DNA from: Gilliamella sp. App4-10 | GTDB lineage: Bacteria; Pseudomonadota; Gammaproteobacteria; Enterobacterales; Orbaceae | Reading direction: 5' to 3' | DNA length: 64,000 nt | Assembly: GCF_001690495.1 (NCBI RefSeq) | Contig: NZ_LZGS01000037.1 | Span: 1-64,000 of the forward strand | In this document: positions 1 to 13,710 of the stretch, one piece after another | How positions within the stretch are numbered: the first letter of the stretch is position 1 | How the letters are laid out: each line of letters starts with the position of its first letter | Made by a program: the position numbers and the translations under genes | Notes under the pieces: generated by a model | Seen by the model: only the letters and a program-made list of their open reading frames with translations | Databases searched by the model: none | What the model was told of the DNA's origin: nothing

Positions 1-538
1 CAGCTCCCACTGATTGTACGTACACGGTTTCAGGGTCTATTTCACTCCCCTCCCGGGGTTCTTTTCGCCTTTCCCTCACGGTACTGGTTCACTATCGGTC
101 AATCAGGAGTATTTAGCCTTGGAGGATGGTCCCCCCTTCTTCAGACAGGATATCACGTGTCCCGCCCTACTCTATAAGCTTCCACATATCGCACCTTCGT
201 GTACGGGACTTTCACCCTCTATCGTGCGACTTTCCAGACGCTTCCACTAATACTATATGCTACCCGCTTGGGCTCCTCCCCTTTCGCTCGCCGCTACTTA
301 GGGAATCTCGGTTGATTTCTTTTCCTCGGGGTACTTAGATGTTTCAGTTCTCCCGGTTCGCCTCATCTGACTATGTATTCATCAGATGATAGTGTAGTCA
401 CCTACACTGGGTTTCCCCATTCGGACATCGACGGCTATAGCGCCTTTTATCAGCTCACCGTCGCTTTTCGCAGATTAACACGTCCTTCTTCGCCTCTGAT
501 TGCCTAGGCATCCACCGTGTACGCTTAATTTCTTAACC
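1..538 (-). rRNA. rrl: 23S ribosomal RNA, 5' portion (cut by window edge)
   Basis: The reverse strand begins with the typical 23S 5' end (GGTTAAG followed by AAGCGTACACGGTGGATGCC) at position 538 and runs off the left edge, so only about the first 540 nt are present. It is the last visible gene of a 16S-Ile-Ala-23S operon read leftwards. Open reading frames drawn through it are not genes. Confidence 0.97.
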
Positions 539-703
539 TTACAACTCACAGTTGTCTCGGTTTTAATTACGCTTTTTTTCTCTCTCTTACGTTATCCACT
601 TTATTTATTCGTCATTAATTAAAATTTATCGCTAACTTTTAATCATACGATTCTATAAAAGCTTTACATAAGAACGAAAACTCGTTTCTTTCAGCTTGTT
701 CCT

Positions 704-719
704 AATTGTTAAAGAGCTT
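704..719 (-). promoter_or_regulatory. boxA antitermination element before 23S
   Basis: The reverse strand reads GCTCTTTAACAATT in the spacer between tRNA-Ala and 23S. This matches the boxA Nus-factor antitermination element usual just upstream of 23S rRNA in gammaproteobacteria. A call from sequence similarity only. Confidence 0.65.
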
Positions 720-801
720 TATCTTTCTATTTACTTAACTATAACTCTCAAGCAAATACAAACATAATTTTTTATATATCTAATGAAAGAGATATCTTTA
801 A

Positions 802-877
802 TGGTGGAGCTAAGCGGGATCGAACCGCTGGCCTCCTGCGTGCAAGGCAGGCGCTCTCCCAGCTGAGCTATAGCCCC
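802..877 (-). tRNA. alaT: tRNA-Ala (anticodon UGC)
   Basis: A 76-nt cloverleaf on the reverse strand starts GGGGCTATAGCTCAGC, carries TGC in the anticodon loop (TTGCA), has the GGTTCGATCCC T-arm and ends in an encoded CCA. It is the second of the two spacer tRNAs between 16S and 23S. Confidence 0.97.
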
Positions 878-989
878 AATAATTCACTTCATCTGTGTAT
901 TTCCCAACTCGCTTAACGCAGACCGCTTCGTGCTAATTTATGCCTTCACTTCATCAACGTAAGCCAAAATCAGCAAAGTTAAGTAGAAT

Positions 990-1066
<77 letters not shown>

Positions 1067-1124
1067 AATAAAGTGACTCTTTCTTCTAAACAAACAATCT
1101 GTGTGAACACTTACGAGCTCTTCG

Positions 1125-2662
<1,538 letters not shown>

Positions 2663-2799
2663 AAAGTTTGACGCTCAATAACTGTCTCTGACATATTCAA
2701 ATGAATCTTCAGTGTCACTTATCAAGACTTAATTTTTAAGTCCGTAGACTTTTCATTCTTCGTCTCGCAAGTGCCCACACAGATTGTCTGTTTCTTCTT

Positions 2800-2812
2800 T
2801 TTAAAGAGCTGA
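2800..2812 (-). promoter_or_regulatory. boxA-like antitermination element in the 16S leader
   Basis: The reverse strand contains AGCTCTTTAA between the rRNA promoter and the 16S gene. It resembles the boxA seen before 23S in the same operon, although the ACAAT tail is missing. A plausible Nus-factor site. Confidence 0.45.
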
Positions 2813-2870
2813 CAGCTTCAATTCCCAAACAACTTTTTGTTGATTTAGTTTGCTGTCTCAAGGGTTGCGT

Positions 2871-2899
2871 ATGTTACTCACTTCACTTGCATACGTCAA
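2871..2899 (-). promoter_or_regulatory. rRNA operon promoter
   Basis: The reverse strand has TTGACG (2894-2899), a 17-bp spacer and TAACAT (2871-2876). The -10 is followed by the GC-containing discriminator ACGCAACCC typical of stringently controlled rRNA promoters and preceded by an AT-rich UP-like stretch (2905-2930). Transcription would start near 2864, about 200 nt before mature 16S. It lies directly downstream of purT on the same strand. Confidence 0.75.
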
Positions 2900-2962
2900 C
2901 CCCTATTTTATAAATTTTTCTTTTTTTGAATTAAGCGATTGCTTTTTAGACAATAAAATTCA

Positions 2963-4144
2963 TTATAGGGTTATTTTTAGTTGTTTTACTACATTAATGG
3001 CTTTAGTAATCGCATCGTTAATCGTTAAAGCCTTCGCTAGCGCAACCCCCATTCTGCGAGTACCTTTCACTTCTGGTTTACCAAATAAACGTAAATCAGT
3101 TTGCGGTTCACTTAATGCTTTATCAAGATTAGTAAAAGTGACTTGTTTTGAATCACCTTCTATTAATAAAACAGCTGATGCACATGCCCCATATTGTTCT
3201 ATAATAGGAATAGGCAGCCCTAATATTGCCCTAGCATGTAGTGCAAACTCAGACAAATTTTGTGAAATTAATGTCACCATGCCTGTATCATGTGGACGAG
3301 GTGATACCTCACTAAACCATACTTGATCACCTTTAACAAACAATTCAACACCAAATAACCCTCGCCCACCTAATGCATCTGTTATTTTAGTTGAAATATC
3401 TTTTGCCTGTTTTAAGGCCTTATCAGACATCTGCTGAGGTTGCCAAGATTCTCGATAATCACCTTTTTCTTGACGATGTCCTATCGGTTCACAATATGAC
3501 ACACCCTTAATATGTCTAACAGTGAGTAGGGTAATTTCGTAATCAAAATCAATAAAGCCTTCGATGATAACTTTTCCACCGCCAGCTCTACCACCTTCTT
3601 GTGCATATTTCCATGATAATTCAATATCTGCTTCGCTTCTTAATAACAATTGTCCTTTACCAGAAGAGCTCATAACAGGTTTGACTAAACAAGGAAGACC
3701 AATTTCTTTGACTGCTTTTCTAAATTCTGTTGCATTTGTAGCAAATCGATAAGGTGACGTTGGTAATTTTAATTCCTCCGCTGCAAGTCGACGAATCCCC
3801 TCACGATTCATCGTAAGTTGAGTTGCTTTTGCTGTTGGAATAACTGTAAAACCTTCATCTTCCAGCTCAATTAGTGTAGATGTTGCAATAGCTTCAATTT
3901 CAGGGACAATATAATCTGGATTTTCTACTTCTATGACTTTTCTTAAAGCATCTCCATCAAGCATATTAACGATATGGTGCCGATGAGCAACTTGCATCGC
4001 TGGCCCATTTGCATAACGATCAACGACAATAACCTCACAACCAAATCGTTGTAACTCAATGACAACTTCTTTTGCAAGCTCACCCGCCCCACAAAGTAAA
4101 ACTTTAGTTGAACTGGGTGATAATGGGGTCCCCAATTTAGCCAT
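2963..4144 (-). CDS. purT: Formate-dependent phosphoribosylglycinamide formyltransferase (GAR transformylase 2)
   Basis: PurT makes formyl-GAR from GAR, formate and ATP in de novo purine synthesis, an alternative to folate-dependent PurN. The 393-aa product matches the family length (392 in E. coli) and shows ATP-grasp features: an N-terminal pre-ATP-grasp fold from the GAGELAKE motif (about residue 20), the conserved [16 protein letters not shown]-like stretch near 110, the SSSGKGQ ATP-binding loop near 160 and the [17 protein letters not shown] region near 285. AGAGGA precedes the ATG. It follows purA on the same strand but is separated by a hairpin terminator, so it may have its own promoter. 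No PurR box is evident. Confidence 0.96.
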   Translation of the reverse strand: MAKLGTPLSPSSTKVLLCGAGELAKEVVIELQRFGCEVIVVDRYANGPAMQVAHRHHIVNMLDGDALRKVIEVENPDYIVPEIEAIATSTLIELEDEGFTVIPTAKATQLTMNREGIRRLAAEELKLPTSPYRFATNATEFRKAVKEIGLPCLVKPVMSSSGKGQLLLRSEADIELSWKYAQEGGRAGGGKVIIEGFIDFDYEITLLTVRHIKGVSYCEPIGHRQEKGDYRESWQPQQMSDKALKQAKDISTKITDALGGRGLFGVELFVKGDQVWFSEVSPRPHDTGMVTLISQNLSEFALHARAILGLPIPIIEQYGACASAVLLIEGDSKQVTFTNLDKALSEPQTDLRLFGKPEVKGTRRMGVALAKALTINDAITKAINVVKQLKITL

Positions 4145-4187
4145 AAATTCCTCTTACCCAATTAACTTTTTTAGAAAAAAATATCAT

Positions 4188-4220
4188 AAAAACAAAAAAT
4201 CGGGACATTTATCCCGATTT
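4188..4220 (-). terminator. Intrinsic terminator of purA
   Basis: Inverted repeat AAATCGGGA (4197-4205) and TCCCGATTT (4212-4220) with a 6-nt loop. On the reverse strand it is followed by TTTTGTTTTT, giving a good Rho-independent terminator between purA and purT. Confidence 0.85.
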
Positions 4221-4233
4221 GATTGACGCTAAA

Positions 4234-5535
<1,302 letters not shown>

Positions 5536-5551
5536 CTATTTACTCATTCAG

Positions 5552-6511
5552 TTATTTATTAGATTTTAATTTCATATATTTAAAAAATTCACTATCAGGA
5601 CTAATGACCATAACATCATTACCTGTAAAGCTTTGTTCATAAGCTTTTAAACTACGAATAAAGCTAAAAAATTCTCTATCTTTACCAAAAGCATCAGCAT
5701 AAAGCTTGGCTACATTCGCATCACCTTCACCACGAATAGATCGAGATTGACGTTCAGCTTCGGATAATATCTTTGTTACTTCTAGTGTAGTATCTGCTCG
5801 TATTTCATCGGCTTTCTTAACACCTTCAAAACGTTGATTTTGTGCAACAACTTTTCGAGCTGCTTTCATTTGCTCATAAATTGAATTGGAGATTTCCTGA
5901 GGAAAATTAACTTTCTTTATACGAACATCAATAACTTCAACACCAAAAGATCTCATACTTGTCTTATTACTTTCAGATTCTTTTTCAGCCGAACCAATAA
6001 AATTTTCGTTTGATTCACTTCTAACCAACTCTTGAACAGTGCCATTTAATGCATCTTTTACTCGTGTCATTATAGAATTACGAGAGTTATTATTTGTGTC
6101 ATTAATAATATCAATGATATTCAATTTCCCAATTTCAGCTCTTAGACGTCCATTTAATCGAGCAAGCAACAAGTTCTCAATGTTATTACCACCAGCAATT
6201 GTTTCATAATATCGATTAAAATCAACAATCTTCCATTGTACAAAATAATCAACAACTAAATCTTTATTTTCACGTGTTATGAACTTTTGCTCCCGACCTA
6301 TATTATCAGAACTATTTGTTGTTTGGATTTTAGCATCAACAATTTTTACATTATCCATTCCTGGAATTTTAAAATGTAATCCAGGCCCAGATAATCTAAT
6401 AATTTTATTGAATCGTAAAACTATACCACAAGTCCCTTCTTCAATAACATAAACACTAGAAAAAAGCACACCAATTAAAATTAATGTTATAGGAATCAAT
6501 AATTTTCGCAT
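5552..6511 (-). CDS. hflC: HflC, membrane protease-modulating SPFH/band-7 protein
   Basis: HflC pairs with HflK in the large HflKC membrane complex that restrains the FtsH protease. One N-terminal hydrophobic segment (about residues 3-22) precedes a periplasmic SPFH/band-7 domain and a helical coiled region (about 180-280). I take the second ATG at 6511: AGGAG lies six bases before it, whereas an ATG at 6517 would touch the Shine-Dalgarno; the resulting start MRKLL also matches the family. The 319 aa is slightly shorter than E. coli (334). hflK lies 10 bp upstream. Confidence 0.95.
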   Translation of the reverse strand: MRKLLIPITLILIGVLFSSVYVIEEGTCGIVLRFNKIIRLSGPGLHFKIPGMDNVKIVDAKIQTTNSSDNIGREQKFITRENKDLVVDYFVQWKIVDFNRYYETIAGGNNIENLLLARLNGRLRAEIGKLNIIDIINDTNNNSRNSIMTRVKDALNGTVQELVRSESNENFIGSAEKESESNKTSMRSFGVEVIDVRIKKVNFPQEISNSIYEQMKAARKVVAQNQRFEGVKKADEIRADTTLEVTKILSEAERQSRSIRGEGDANVAKLYADAFGKDREFFSFIRSLKAYEQSFTGNDVMVISPDSEFFKYMKLKSNK

Positions 6512-6521
6512 AATCATCTCC

Positions 6522-7751
6522 TTATCTTCCCATAAACCGCGGAGTCCGCGTGGTGTTGCTGGTTTTATTTATACTATTTGTGTTATTGTTAACCTCTTTT
6601 GGCAATTCCTGCGTTGTTTGAAACTGCTCTTTTATAATTTCAGATGAGTTTGGCATATTAGAATTATATTCACTATTTGGGTTTTCTAAAGTCATGGGTT
6701 CTGAATTTTTTTCATTTTTATTTTTTAATAATTGTTCTAATGGCAATACCATTAAATTCCCATTTTTATCATTAACTATAATTTTGTTGGTTTTGGTTAA
6801 CACTCTTTCCATAGTTTCAATATACAAGCGTTCTTTAGTAATTTCTGGTGCTGCTTTATATTGTGGTAAGATTTTTTCAAAACGAGCCACATCACCTTCC
6901 GCTTCAAGTTCCACTCTAATTTTATAAGCATTTGCATCAGCTAAAATTCTTGCAGAGCGACCTTCTGCCTGTTGTACTTGTTGAACTTTTTCAGCAGCAG
7001 CTTTATTTATTTCACGTTTTTTGTCTTCTCGAGCATTCATTGCATCATTAAAGGCTTCTTGTACAGCCTCAGGCGGACGAGCTGATTGGAAATTAAGATC
7101 CACTATACTAATTCCCATATCGTAATTATTGATGACATTAACTAGCTCATCTTTTGTACGAGTTTCTAATGCTGAACGCCCATTAGTTAAAATATCATCC
7201 ATACTTGAGCTACCTACTTCAGTACGCAAAGCACTATCAGCAGCTTGTTGTAAACTATCTTTAACATTAGTAACATTAAATAAATATTTTACAGGATCGC
7301 TAACACGATATTGTACATTCATTTCAACAAAGACTAAATCTTCACCGGTTGTTATCATAAAGCCATTCACATTAAAATTGTGTGTACCTTGTGTATCAAC
7401 TTTATATACTTTATCAATTAACGGTGGATTCCAATTTAATCCAGGTTGAATAATTTCTGCCTGAACTTGACCAAATCGGGTAATTACACCTCGTTGGCTT
7501 TGGCTAATAGTATAAAAACCACTCCCCGCCCAAACTAGCACGAATAAAGCGATTATAGATATAATAATTTTAGCCGTATTCATCGGCAACTTAATTCCTG
7601 ACGATCCCTTATTATTACCAAAATTGCTTTTTTTTAATAAATCTTTAATTTTACCCAATAAATCATTAGATGAATGATTAGTTGGTTTTTTGTTATGATT
7701 TCCCCATGGGTCGTTATCTTGTCCGTTATTGCCGGGCTGATTCCACGCCAT
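6522..7751 (-). CDS. hflK: HflK, membrane protease-modulating SPFH/band-7 protein
   Basis: Partner of HflC in the FtsH-regulating HflKC complex. The N-terminus (MAWNQPGNNGQDNDPWG) is the Gly/Asn-rich cytoplasmic tail typical of HflK; a single membrane segment lies at about 60-80, then an SPFH domain and a long helical region. The C-terminal 60 or so residues are low-complexity, rich in Asn, Ser and Thr. Length 409 aa (E. coli 419). GGAG precedes the start. It lies between hflX and hflC, as in relatives. Confidence 0.96.
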   Translation of the reverse strand: MAWNQPGNNGQDNDPWGNHNKKPTNHSSNDLLGKIKDLLKKSNFGNNKGSSGIKLPMNTAKIIISIIALFVLVWAGSGFYTISQSQRGVITRFGQVQAEIIQPGLNWNPPLIDKVYKVDTQGTHNFNVNGFMITTGEDLVFVEMNVQYRVSDPVKYLFNVTNVKDSLQQAADSALRTEVGSSSMDDILTNGRSALETRTKDELVNVINNYDMGISIVDLNFQSARPPEAVQEAFNDAMNAREDKKREINKAAAEKVQQVQQAEGRSARILADANAYKIRVELEAEGDVARFEKILPQYKAAPEITKERLYIETMERVLTKTNKIIVNDKNGNLMVLPLEQLLKNKNEKNSEPMTLENPNSEYNSNMPNSSEIIKEQFQTTQELPKEVNNNTNSINKTSNTTRTPRFMGR

Positions 7752-7774
7752 ATTTTATATGCTCCATTTAACAA

Positions 7775-9070
7775 TTAGTTGTTATTTTGCTTATTGATTA
7801 AGTATAACAGATCTGGCTCTTGTTTACAGAGGCGATTCCATTCAATAGAGGGAATTCTCACATTTAGATGAAAACTACCATCCTCATTAATAAATTCATT
7901 TTCTACCGCATTTAACTGATATAAACGACTTCTTAGTCTTGCTAAATAGGCAGGTAAACTCAAATGGCAAACTTGAATTTGCTTAGCTAACCTTTCTTTT
8001 AAAGCAATAAATAATTGATCCAATCCTAAACCTTTTTGTGCTGAAATCCAAACTCGAATTGGTATGCCGTTTTCGTCCCGATCAATACTTGGCTGTTTCC
8101 CCTCAATTAAATCAATTTTATTCATAACGAGCAATGTTGGAATTTCATCTGCATCAATTTCAAGCAACACTTCATTAACGGCATGCATATTATCCAATAT
8201 ATTTGGATCGGCTGCATCAATAACATGTAATAATAAATTGGCTTCTTGCGTTTCAAGTAGTGTCGCTTTAAAAGCGGCAATTAAATCGTGGGGTAAATGA
8301 CGAATAAATCCGACTGTATCAGCTAAAACAACTTCACCAACATCATCGACAATGATCCGCCGTAATGTTGGATCGAGTGTAGCAAATAACTGATTAGCAG
8401 CATATACATTTGCATTTGTTAATGCATTAAATAATGTTGATTTACCCGCATTAGTGTAGCCAACTAAAGAAACTGTTGATAGATCGGCTTTATTTCTTGA
8501 TTGACGATTTTGATTTCGCTGTTTTTCAACTTTAGCAAGTCTTGATAAAATTAACTGAATACGATGACGAATCAATCGTCTATCTGTTTCTAATTGTGTT
8601 TCACCGGGCCCTCGTAAGCCAATTCCGCCTTTTTGCCTTTCTAAATGCGTCCAACCTCGAACTAATCGAGTCGAAAGATGTTGTAACTGTGCTAATTCAA
8701 CTTGTAATTTACCTTCATGTGTTCTAGCCCGTTGAGCAAAAATATCAAGAATCAATCCTGTTCTATCAACAACCCGACATTTACACAACTGTTCTAGATT
8801 ACGTTCTTGGGAGGGTGTTAAAGTATGATTTACTAAAATAACAGAAGCATCAAGCTGTTTAACTTTTTCAGCTATTTCTTGTGCTTTACCTTCACCAATA
8901 AAATATTTGCTTTGAGGTACTTTCCTTGAGGTTGTTACAATATCGAGAATATCTATTTGAGCTGAAGAAACTAAAACTTCAAACTCTTTAAGATCCTCGA
9001 TATCGCTTTCTTGCGGGAAGAATACATGAACTAATAAGGCAGTTTCACCGCCTTTATATCGATCGAACAA
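7775..9070 (-). CDS. hflX: GTPase HflX, ribosome rescue/splitting factor
   Basis: HflX is a ribosome-associated GTPase that splits stalled 70S ribosomes under stress. Residues 1-190 form the glycine-rich N-terminal domain ([19 protein letters not shown] near 145-165). The G domain follows, with G1 [10 protein letters not shown]3 DTVGF, G4 NKID and a C-terminal extension. The start codon is TTG, with GGAG seven bases upstream, and the protein then begins FDRYKGGE as in other HflX proteins. Length 431 aa (E. coli 426). hfq is 20 bp upstream. Confidence 0.96.
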   Translation of the reverse strand: MFDRYKGGETALLVHVFFPQESDIEDLKEFEVLVSSAQIDILDIVTTSRKVPQSKYFIGEGKAQEIAEKVKQLDASVILVNHTLTPSQERNLEQLCKCRVVDRTGLILDIFAQRARTHEGKLQVELAQLQHLSTRLVRGWTHLERQKGGIGLRGPGETQLETDRRLIRHRIQLILSRLAKVEKQRNQNRQSRNKADLSTVSLVGYTNAGKSTLFNALTNANVYAANQLFATLDPTLRRIIVDDVGEVVLADTVGFIRHLPHDLIAAFKATLLETQEANLLLHVIDAADPNILDNMHAVNEVLLEIDADEIPTLLVMNKIDLIEGKQPSIDRDENGIPIRVWISAQKGLGLDQLFIALKERLAKQIQVCHLSLPAYLARLRSRLYQLNAVENEFINEDGSFHLNVRIPSIEWNRLCKQEPDLLYLINKQNNN

Positions 9071-9090
9071 TCAAATTCTCCACTGAAATA

Positions 9091-9336
9091 TCAGCTTTCA
9101 GCTTCCTCTTCAGGTTGAGTTACTAGTCCAGAAATAGGCCTAGATGGTACAACTGTTGAGATAGCGTGTTTATATACCATTTGACTTACAGTATTTTTTA
9201 GTAAAATTACAAACTGATCAAATGATTCAATTTGTCCTTGTAGCTTAATACCATTAACTAAATAGATTGATACAGGAATATGCTCTCGACGAAGCAAATT
9301 TAAATAAGGATCTTGTAATGACTGCCCTTTTGACAT
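9091..9336 (-). CDS. hfq: RNA chaperone Hfq
   Basis: Hfq is the hexameric Sm-like chaperone that pairs sRNAs with mRNAs. Residues 1-70 are nearly identical to the E. coli core (QSLQDP, the Sm1 segment with [19 protein letters not shown], the Sm2 segment with [13 protein letters not shown]). The protein is only 81 aa (E. coli 102): the long Asn/Gly/Ser linker is almost gone but an acidic tip (PEEEAES) remains. AAAGGA lies before the ATG. The 269-bp gap upstream probably holds a dedicated promoter. Confidence 0.98.
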   Translation of the reverse strand: MSKGQSLQDPYLNLLRREHIPVSIYLVNGIKLQGQIESFDQFVILLKNTVSQMVYKHAISTVVPSRPISGLVTQPEEEAES

Positions 9337-9567
9337 GAGTTTATCCTTTAAAAATAATTATATGAATATAAAATTAATGTATTTTTTACATACGATTTCA
9401 GATACATCTTTAGTATCTACCAAAATAACATAAAAAGCACTTCTCTTGAACTAATCAACAACAATTTATGCACAAATAACTAATTTTTTAATAATTTTAA
9501 ACTAAAAAGATAAAAAAAAGACTAAATCTTGACAATAATGCGCATAATTTTATCAACAATACTATAC

Positions 9568-9581
9568 AATAGTATACTATT
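9568..9581. repeat. Nested palindromes between miaA and hfq
   Basis: AATAGTATACTATT is a perfect 14-bp palindrome. Its left half also pairs with the preceding ATACTAT (9560-9566) across three bases, giving three alternating half-sites in 22 bp. It lies 25 bp past the miaA stop and upstream of hfq. Possible operator or RNA structure; function unknown. Confidence 0.4.
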
Positions 9582-9605
9582 AATCCTCTTTCTAAAAATT
9601 ATAGA

Positions 9606-10517
9606 TTAGAACATTTTTTGAAAAATTGAATCCATATTATCATTATTTAACCATGTAATAGGTTGCTTCCAACCACGCAGCCACGTGATTTGTCGTTTGG
9701 CTAATTGACGAGTAGCACAGATACCTTTAAAAACCATTTCATCATAACTTATATCGCCATTTAAATATTCCCACATTTGGCGATAGCCTACACAGCGAAT
9801 AGAAGGCAAATTTAAATGCAAATCAGATCGCTGCATAAGCGTTTTAACTTCATTTTCAAATCCTTCATCTAACATCTTTAAAAAACGTTGTTCAATACGC
9901 TCATGTAATTGCGACCGATCTTGCGGCATAATAGCAAACTGCATAATATCATAGGGTAATGCTTCGCCGCTTTCTTGTGTAAGTTCAGTAAGACTTTTTC
10001 CTGAGATTAAATAGACTTCTAAAGCACGATTAAGACGCTGTGGATCGTTAGGATGAATTCTTTTAGCCGAAACGGGATCAACTTTTTTTAGTTCATCGTG
10101 AATCGCTTGCCAACCTAATTTATTGGCTTTTTCTTCTATTTGCTCACGAATTTCACTATTGGCCGCTGGAAGTGGTGAAAGCCCTTCAATTAAAGCTTTA
10201 AAATAGAGCATTGTTCCACCAACTAACAATGGAACTCGACCTTTTTTTAGTGATTTTTCAATTTCTACAATTGCATCACGCCTAAAATTAGCTGCAGAAT
10301 AACTCTCTGCGGGATCACAAATATCAATCAATTTATGTGGATAATATTGTTGCTCTTTTTTAGTTGGCTTTGCGGTACCGATATCCATACCGCGATAAAT
10401 CAGAGCGGAATCGACACTAATAATATCAATAGGATAACGTTCGTAAAGTGCCATAGCAAATGCCGTTTTACCAGATGCTGTTGGTCCCATTAACGAAATA
10501 ATTTTTGGTTTATTCAT
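9606..10517 (-). CDS. miaA: tRNA dimethylallyltransferase
   Basis: MiaA prenylates adenosine 37 of tRNAs reading UNN codons; the product is methylthiolated by MiaB, encoded at 34836-36263. The P-loop GPTASGKT is at residues 11-18, followed by [16 protein letters not shown], which binds the tRNA and prenyl donor. Length 303 aa (E. coli 316). The start overlaps the mutL stop by four bases (ATGA), so translation is probably coupled. Confidence 0.97.
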   Translation of the reverse strand: MNKPKIISLMGPTASGKTAFAMALYERYPIDIISVDSALIYRGMDIGTAKPTKKEQQYYPHKLIDICDPAESYSAANFRRDAIVEIEKSLKKGRVPLLVGGTMLYFKALIEGLSPLPAANSEIREQIEEKANKLGWQAIHDELKKVDPVSAKRIHPNDPQRLNRALEVYLISGKSLTELTQESGEALPYDIMQFAIMPQDRSQLHERIEQRFLKMLDEGFENEVKTLMQRSDLHLNLPSIRCVGYRQMWEYLNGDISYDEMVFKGICATRQLAKRQITWLRGWKQPITWLNNDNMDSIFQKMF

Positions 10518-12367
10518 GATAAAATGGATTGAGTTAAAGATTGTATATCAATCGGATATAAAAATGATTCTTGTTGTAATAGATTAATATCCACCTCTTC
10601 TAATTGAGCAAGCAACGGAATGACTTTAGCCACACTCCAGATCATAGTGCGATTATCATCATACTGATTAGCTAACCAAGCCGCTATTTGTGTAGGATCT
10701 AACACTTCATTTTTTGAATCTGATATAAAAGCAATTAAAGCAGGTAATAATTGCTGCCAATTCATAGTGCGCAACATTTTAGGAACATTTTGCAAATACA
10801 ATTTTGCTTTATCAATATAAAAATCAAAGCCTAAAAAATTCAACTGAGGTTGATAACTGGAAAGCACTTGCTGCTCTTGATGATTGATTAAAATGGTTAA
10901 TGGAATAAGCAATTTTTCAGAATCTTGTGATAATAATTTAATTGCAGTCACTTTTTGCTTAGCAATAGGTAATTTCATCAACATTAATTTTTGCTGAGTA
11001 TCTTCATACTTTTCAAGCAATGCGATGTCGGGTTGAATAATAGTTAACACTCGACCAAATTGCACTATTGATGAGCTATCAAGTTGCTTTTGTAATGTTT
11101 GCAAAGGTATATTACGTTTAGGAAATAATGCTTCAATAACCGCTTTTTGTGGTTCAGTTATTTCATTTTTCTCTACAGATAAACCTGATTTTTTTAGCTC
11201 AGATTGTATAATTTCTTGAGATGGGGGAACAACATTGACTAATTGACCATATAATGCATTTTCTTTAGCATAATTACTGTTTTTTTTTGATAATTGACTA
11301 TTCGTTTGATAAGACTTAGTGGATATTTTTTGATTAAAGATATTCTCACCAGCTGCTTGTCGATTGGGCGTTATTGTTGCTATTTCTTCTGTTACAGGTA
11401 AATTCGATTCAAGTGCCATTACTATAGCTTGATAAACAAAATCATGAACCAATCTTGCTTCATGAAAACGGACTTCATGCTTAGCAGGGTGAACATTGAC
11501 ATCAACTTGTTTTGGATCGATGTGTAAAAACACCACATAACTTTGTTGTTCATTCGTACGGCTTATATAGGCCTGACGCAATGCATGATTAAGTAATTTA
11601 TCTTTGATGACTCGCCCATTAACATAAAAATACTGCAAATCACTACTTTCACTACTAGTGACCCAACCTTGAATGAGTAAATCATCATGTTGCCAATCTA
11701 ATTTGACAGCTTTTTGCATAAATGCACGCCCGCACACCAATTCGACTCTTTTTTCAAGGGTGGATGAACGATACTGCTTAACCAATTTACCATTATGTTG
11801 CAAATTAAAGGTAACATCAGGTCGTGCAAGTGCAATACGCCGAACAAACTCTTCAATATGCATAAACTCAGTTTTTTCTGTTTTTAAAAAACGACGTCTT
11901 GCCGGTGTATTATAAAACAGATCAAGGACTTCGACAGTCGATCCCACAGGATGAGCTGCAGGTTTAATCATCGGCTTCATATCCCGTCCTTCAGCATAAA
12001 CTTGCCATGCTTCGGATTGTTCAGCAGTACGTGAAGTTAATGTCAATCTAGCAACCGAACTTATACTCGCTAGCGCCTCACCACGAAACCCAAGGCTCAC
12101 AATTGAATCTAAATCATCTAATGTACTGATTTTACTTGTCGCATGACGAGCAAGCGCCAGCGCTAATTCAGCTTTAGCAATACCACAACCATTATCACGA
12201 ATACGAATTAACTTACAGCCGCCTTGTTCAAGATCAATATCAATTTGGTTACTACCCGCATCAAGGCTATTTTCAACTAACTCTTTGATGACAGATGCGG
12301 GGCGTTCTACCACCTCACCAGCAGCAATTTGATTGGCTAATTGGGGAGAAAGAATATGAATTGCCAT
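10514..12367 (-). CDS. mutL: DNA mismatch repair protein MutL
   Basis: MutL couples MutS mismatch recognition to MutH and UvrD in methyl-directed repair. The N-terminal GHKL ATPase shows [11 protein letters not shown] (about residues 30-40), DNGCGI near 58 and GFRGEAL near 92. A variable linker (about 340-430) leads to a C-terminal dimerisation domain. I see no DQHAxxE endonuclease motif, as expected for a Dam/MutH-type organism; the dense GATC sites in oriC also fit Dam methylation. Length 617 aa (E. coli 615). It overlaps amiB by one base. Confidence 0.97.
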   Translation of the reverse strand: MAIHILSPQLANQIAAGEVVERPASVIKELVENSLDAGSNQIDIDLEQGGCKLIRIRDNGCGIAKAELALALARHATSKISTLDDLDSIVSLGFRGEALASISSVARLTLTSRTAEQSEAWQVYAEGRDMKPMIKPAAHPVGSTVEVLDLFYNTPARRRFLKTEKTEFMHIEEFVRRIALARPDVTFNLQHNGKLVKQYRSSTLEKRVELVCGRAFMQKAVKLDWQHDDLLIQGWVTSSESSDLQYFYVNGRVIKDKLLNHALRQAYISRTNEQQSYVVFLHIDPKQVDVNVHPAKHEVRFHEARLVHDFVYQAIVMALESNLPVTEEIATITPNRQAAGENIFNQKISTKSYQTNSQLSKKNSNYAKENALYGQLVNVVPPSQEIIQSELKKSGLSVEKNEITEPQKAVIEALFPKRNIPLQTLQKQLDSSSIVQFGRVLTIIQPDIALLEKYEDTQQKLMLMKLPIAKQKVTAIKLLSQDSEKLLIPLTILINHQEQQVLSSYQPQLNFLGFDFYIDKAKLYLQNVPKMLRTMNWQQLLPALIAFISDSKNEVLDPTQIAAWLANQYDDNRTMIWSVAKVIPLLAQLEEVDINLLQQESFLYPIDIQSLTQSILS

Positions 12368-13134
12368 TAATGTTGTTCCCCAAATTTTGGATTTTGTTTA
12401 ACGTAATTTTTTATACCTTGATAAATAGCTTTTGCAATCTTATTTTGATGGGCATTACTGCCTAACAATTTTTCTTCTCCTTCGTTAGAGATAAAACCCA
12501 CTTCAACTAAAATTGACGGGATATCTGGTGAACGTAATACACCTAAACTTGCATGCTCTGGAACAGATTTATGCAGCTTGATTATTCCTTCCATTTCTTT
12601 TAATACATGTTTTGCTAGCTTATAACCCACTTGTTGAGAATAAGAAAACTGTAGATCTAATACCGCTTGGCTTAAATGAGGATTATGATCATCACTAAGA
12701 GCATCACCTGCCCCACCGAGTAATTGTGACTGTTTTTCTTCTTGTTCAAGCCAACGACCAAGTTCCGTATCAGCACGCTTAGTTGATAACACCCATATCG
12801 ACGCACCTGTTGCACTCCTATTTGGTGCAGCATCAGCATGAATTGAAACTAATAAATTGGCTTTATTTTTACGAGCAATTTCGGAGCGCTGCGAAACCGA
12901 GATAAAATTATCACTGCTACGGGTTAATACTCCTTTAAAATTGGGATCTTTATTTAGCAAACTGGTAAGTTTTTTTGCGATTGAAAGCGTCACTGTTTTT
13001 TCATATAACTTATTTTTTCCTATTGCACCGGAATCTTTACCTCCATGACCAGCATCAACGGCAATCATAACTCTAGCTGCATAAGTAGAGCTACAAAGCA
13101 GTAATAATATAAAAAAAGTGAGTAGTTTTTTCAT
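12367..13134 (-). CDS. amiB: N-acetylmuramoyl-L-alanine amidase, AmiB-position, short form
   Basis: A periplasmic zinc amidase that removes stem peptides from peptidoglycan during daughter-cell separation. A cleavable signal peptide (about residues 1-19, ending STYA) is followed directly by the Amidase_3 domain with zinc ligands in DAGHGGKD, the Glu after KLY, SIHADA and the catalytic Glu in LVEVGF. At 255 aa it lacks both the N-terminal AMIN domain and the C-terminal LysM repeats of E. coli AmiB (445 aa), so septal targeting must differ. Gene position between tsaE and mutL identifies it as amiB. Confidence 0.9.
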   Translation of the reverse strand: MKKLLTFFILLLLCSSTYAARVMIAVDAGHGGKDSGAIGKNKLYEKTVTLSIAKKLTSLLNKDPNFKGVLTRSSDNFISVSQRSEIARKNKANLLVSIHADAAPNRSATGASIWVLSTKRADTELGRWLEQEEKQSQLLGGAGDALSDDHNPHLSQAVLDLQFSYSQQVGYKLAKHVLKEMEGIIKLHKSVPEHASLGVLRSPDIPSILVEVGFISNEGEEKLLGSNAHQNKIAKAIYQGIKNYVKQNPKFGEQH

Positions 13135-13154
13135 TGTCTTTTTATTGTTTATTT

Positions 13155-13646
13155 CTATTGTGATAAATTAATAATCGCTTGGCCTTTTTCGTTTTTTGCT
13201 TGCACGCAAACTGTACGCTCATGCGCCAAATAAGCCAAATGAATTTCAAGATCAGCACTCGGCAAGATACCATTTGTTTGTTCTGGCCACTCAATTAAAC
13301 AAATCGAGCGCAAAGCAAAATATTCACGTATTCCCATAAACTCCAGCTCTTCAGGGCTACAAAGCCGGTAAAAATCAAAATGATAAACAGAAAAACTATC
13401 AAACTGGTAGGGTTCTACTAACGTATAAGTAGGGCTTTTTACGTTACCAATGTGACCTAATTGTTGCAAAAAACCACGACTAAAAGTTGTTTTACCAGCA
13501 CCAAGATCACCAATTAAATAGATAACAATTGTATCATCATGCTTAGACAAATAGTTTAAACACTGTTTGGCAATTTTACTACCAAACAAAATCGTTTCTT
13601 GCTCATTAGTTAAAATAATCGGTTTCATGATGAATTCTTTGCTCAA
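13155..13646 (-). CDS. tsaE: tRNA threonylcarbamoyladenosine biosynthesis ATPase TsaE
   Basis: TsaE is the small ATPase that cycles the TsaB-TsaD complex while it transfers the threonylcarbamoyl group to A37 of ANN-reading tRNAs. Motifs: Walker [19 protein letters not shown], and EEL.FMGIR..F. The start shown is TTG with AAGGA seven bases before it; an internal ATG at 13628 lacks a clear Shine-Dalgarno but gives the more usual N-terminus. Length 163 or 157 aa (E. coli 153). The partner step-one enzyme tsaC is at 43485. Confidence 0.93.
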   Translation of the reverse strand: MSKEFIMKPIILTNEQETILFGSKIAKQCLNYLSKHDDTIVIYLIGDLGAGKTTFSRGFLQQLGHIGNVKSPTYTLVEPYQFDSFSVYHFDFYRLCSPEELEFMGIREYFALRSICLIEWPEQTNGILPSADLEIHLAYLAHERTVCVQAKNEKGQAIINLSQ

Positions 13647-13710
13647 TAAATAGTCCTTATTATATACTAATAACCATTAAAGATGTACCAAGCAAAATAA
13701 CCTTAATTTT

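Noticed and set aside
2850-3326. A 158-codon plus-strand frame over the purT 3' end
   Set aside because: It runs antisense to a clearly conserved purT and into the rRNA promoter region; a shadow frame.
4145-4233. A PurR box upstream of purT
   Set aside because: No match to the ACGCAAACGTTTGCGT-type operator could be found.
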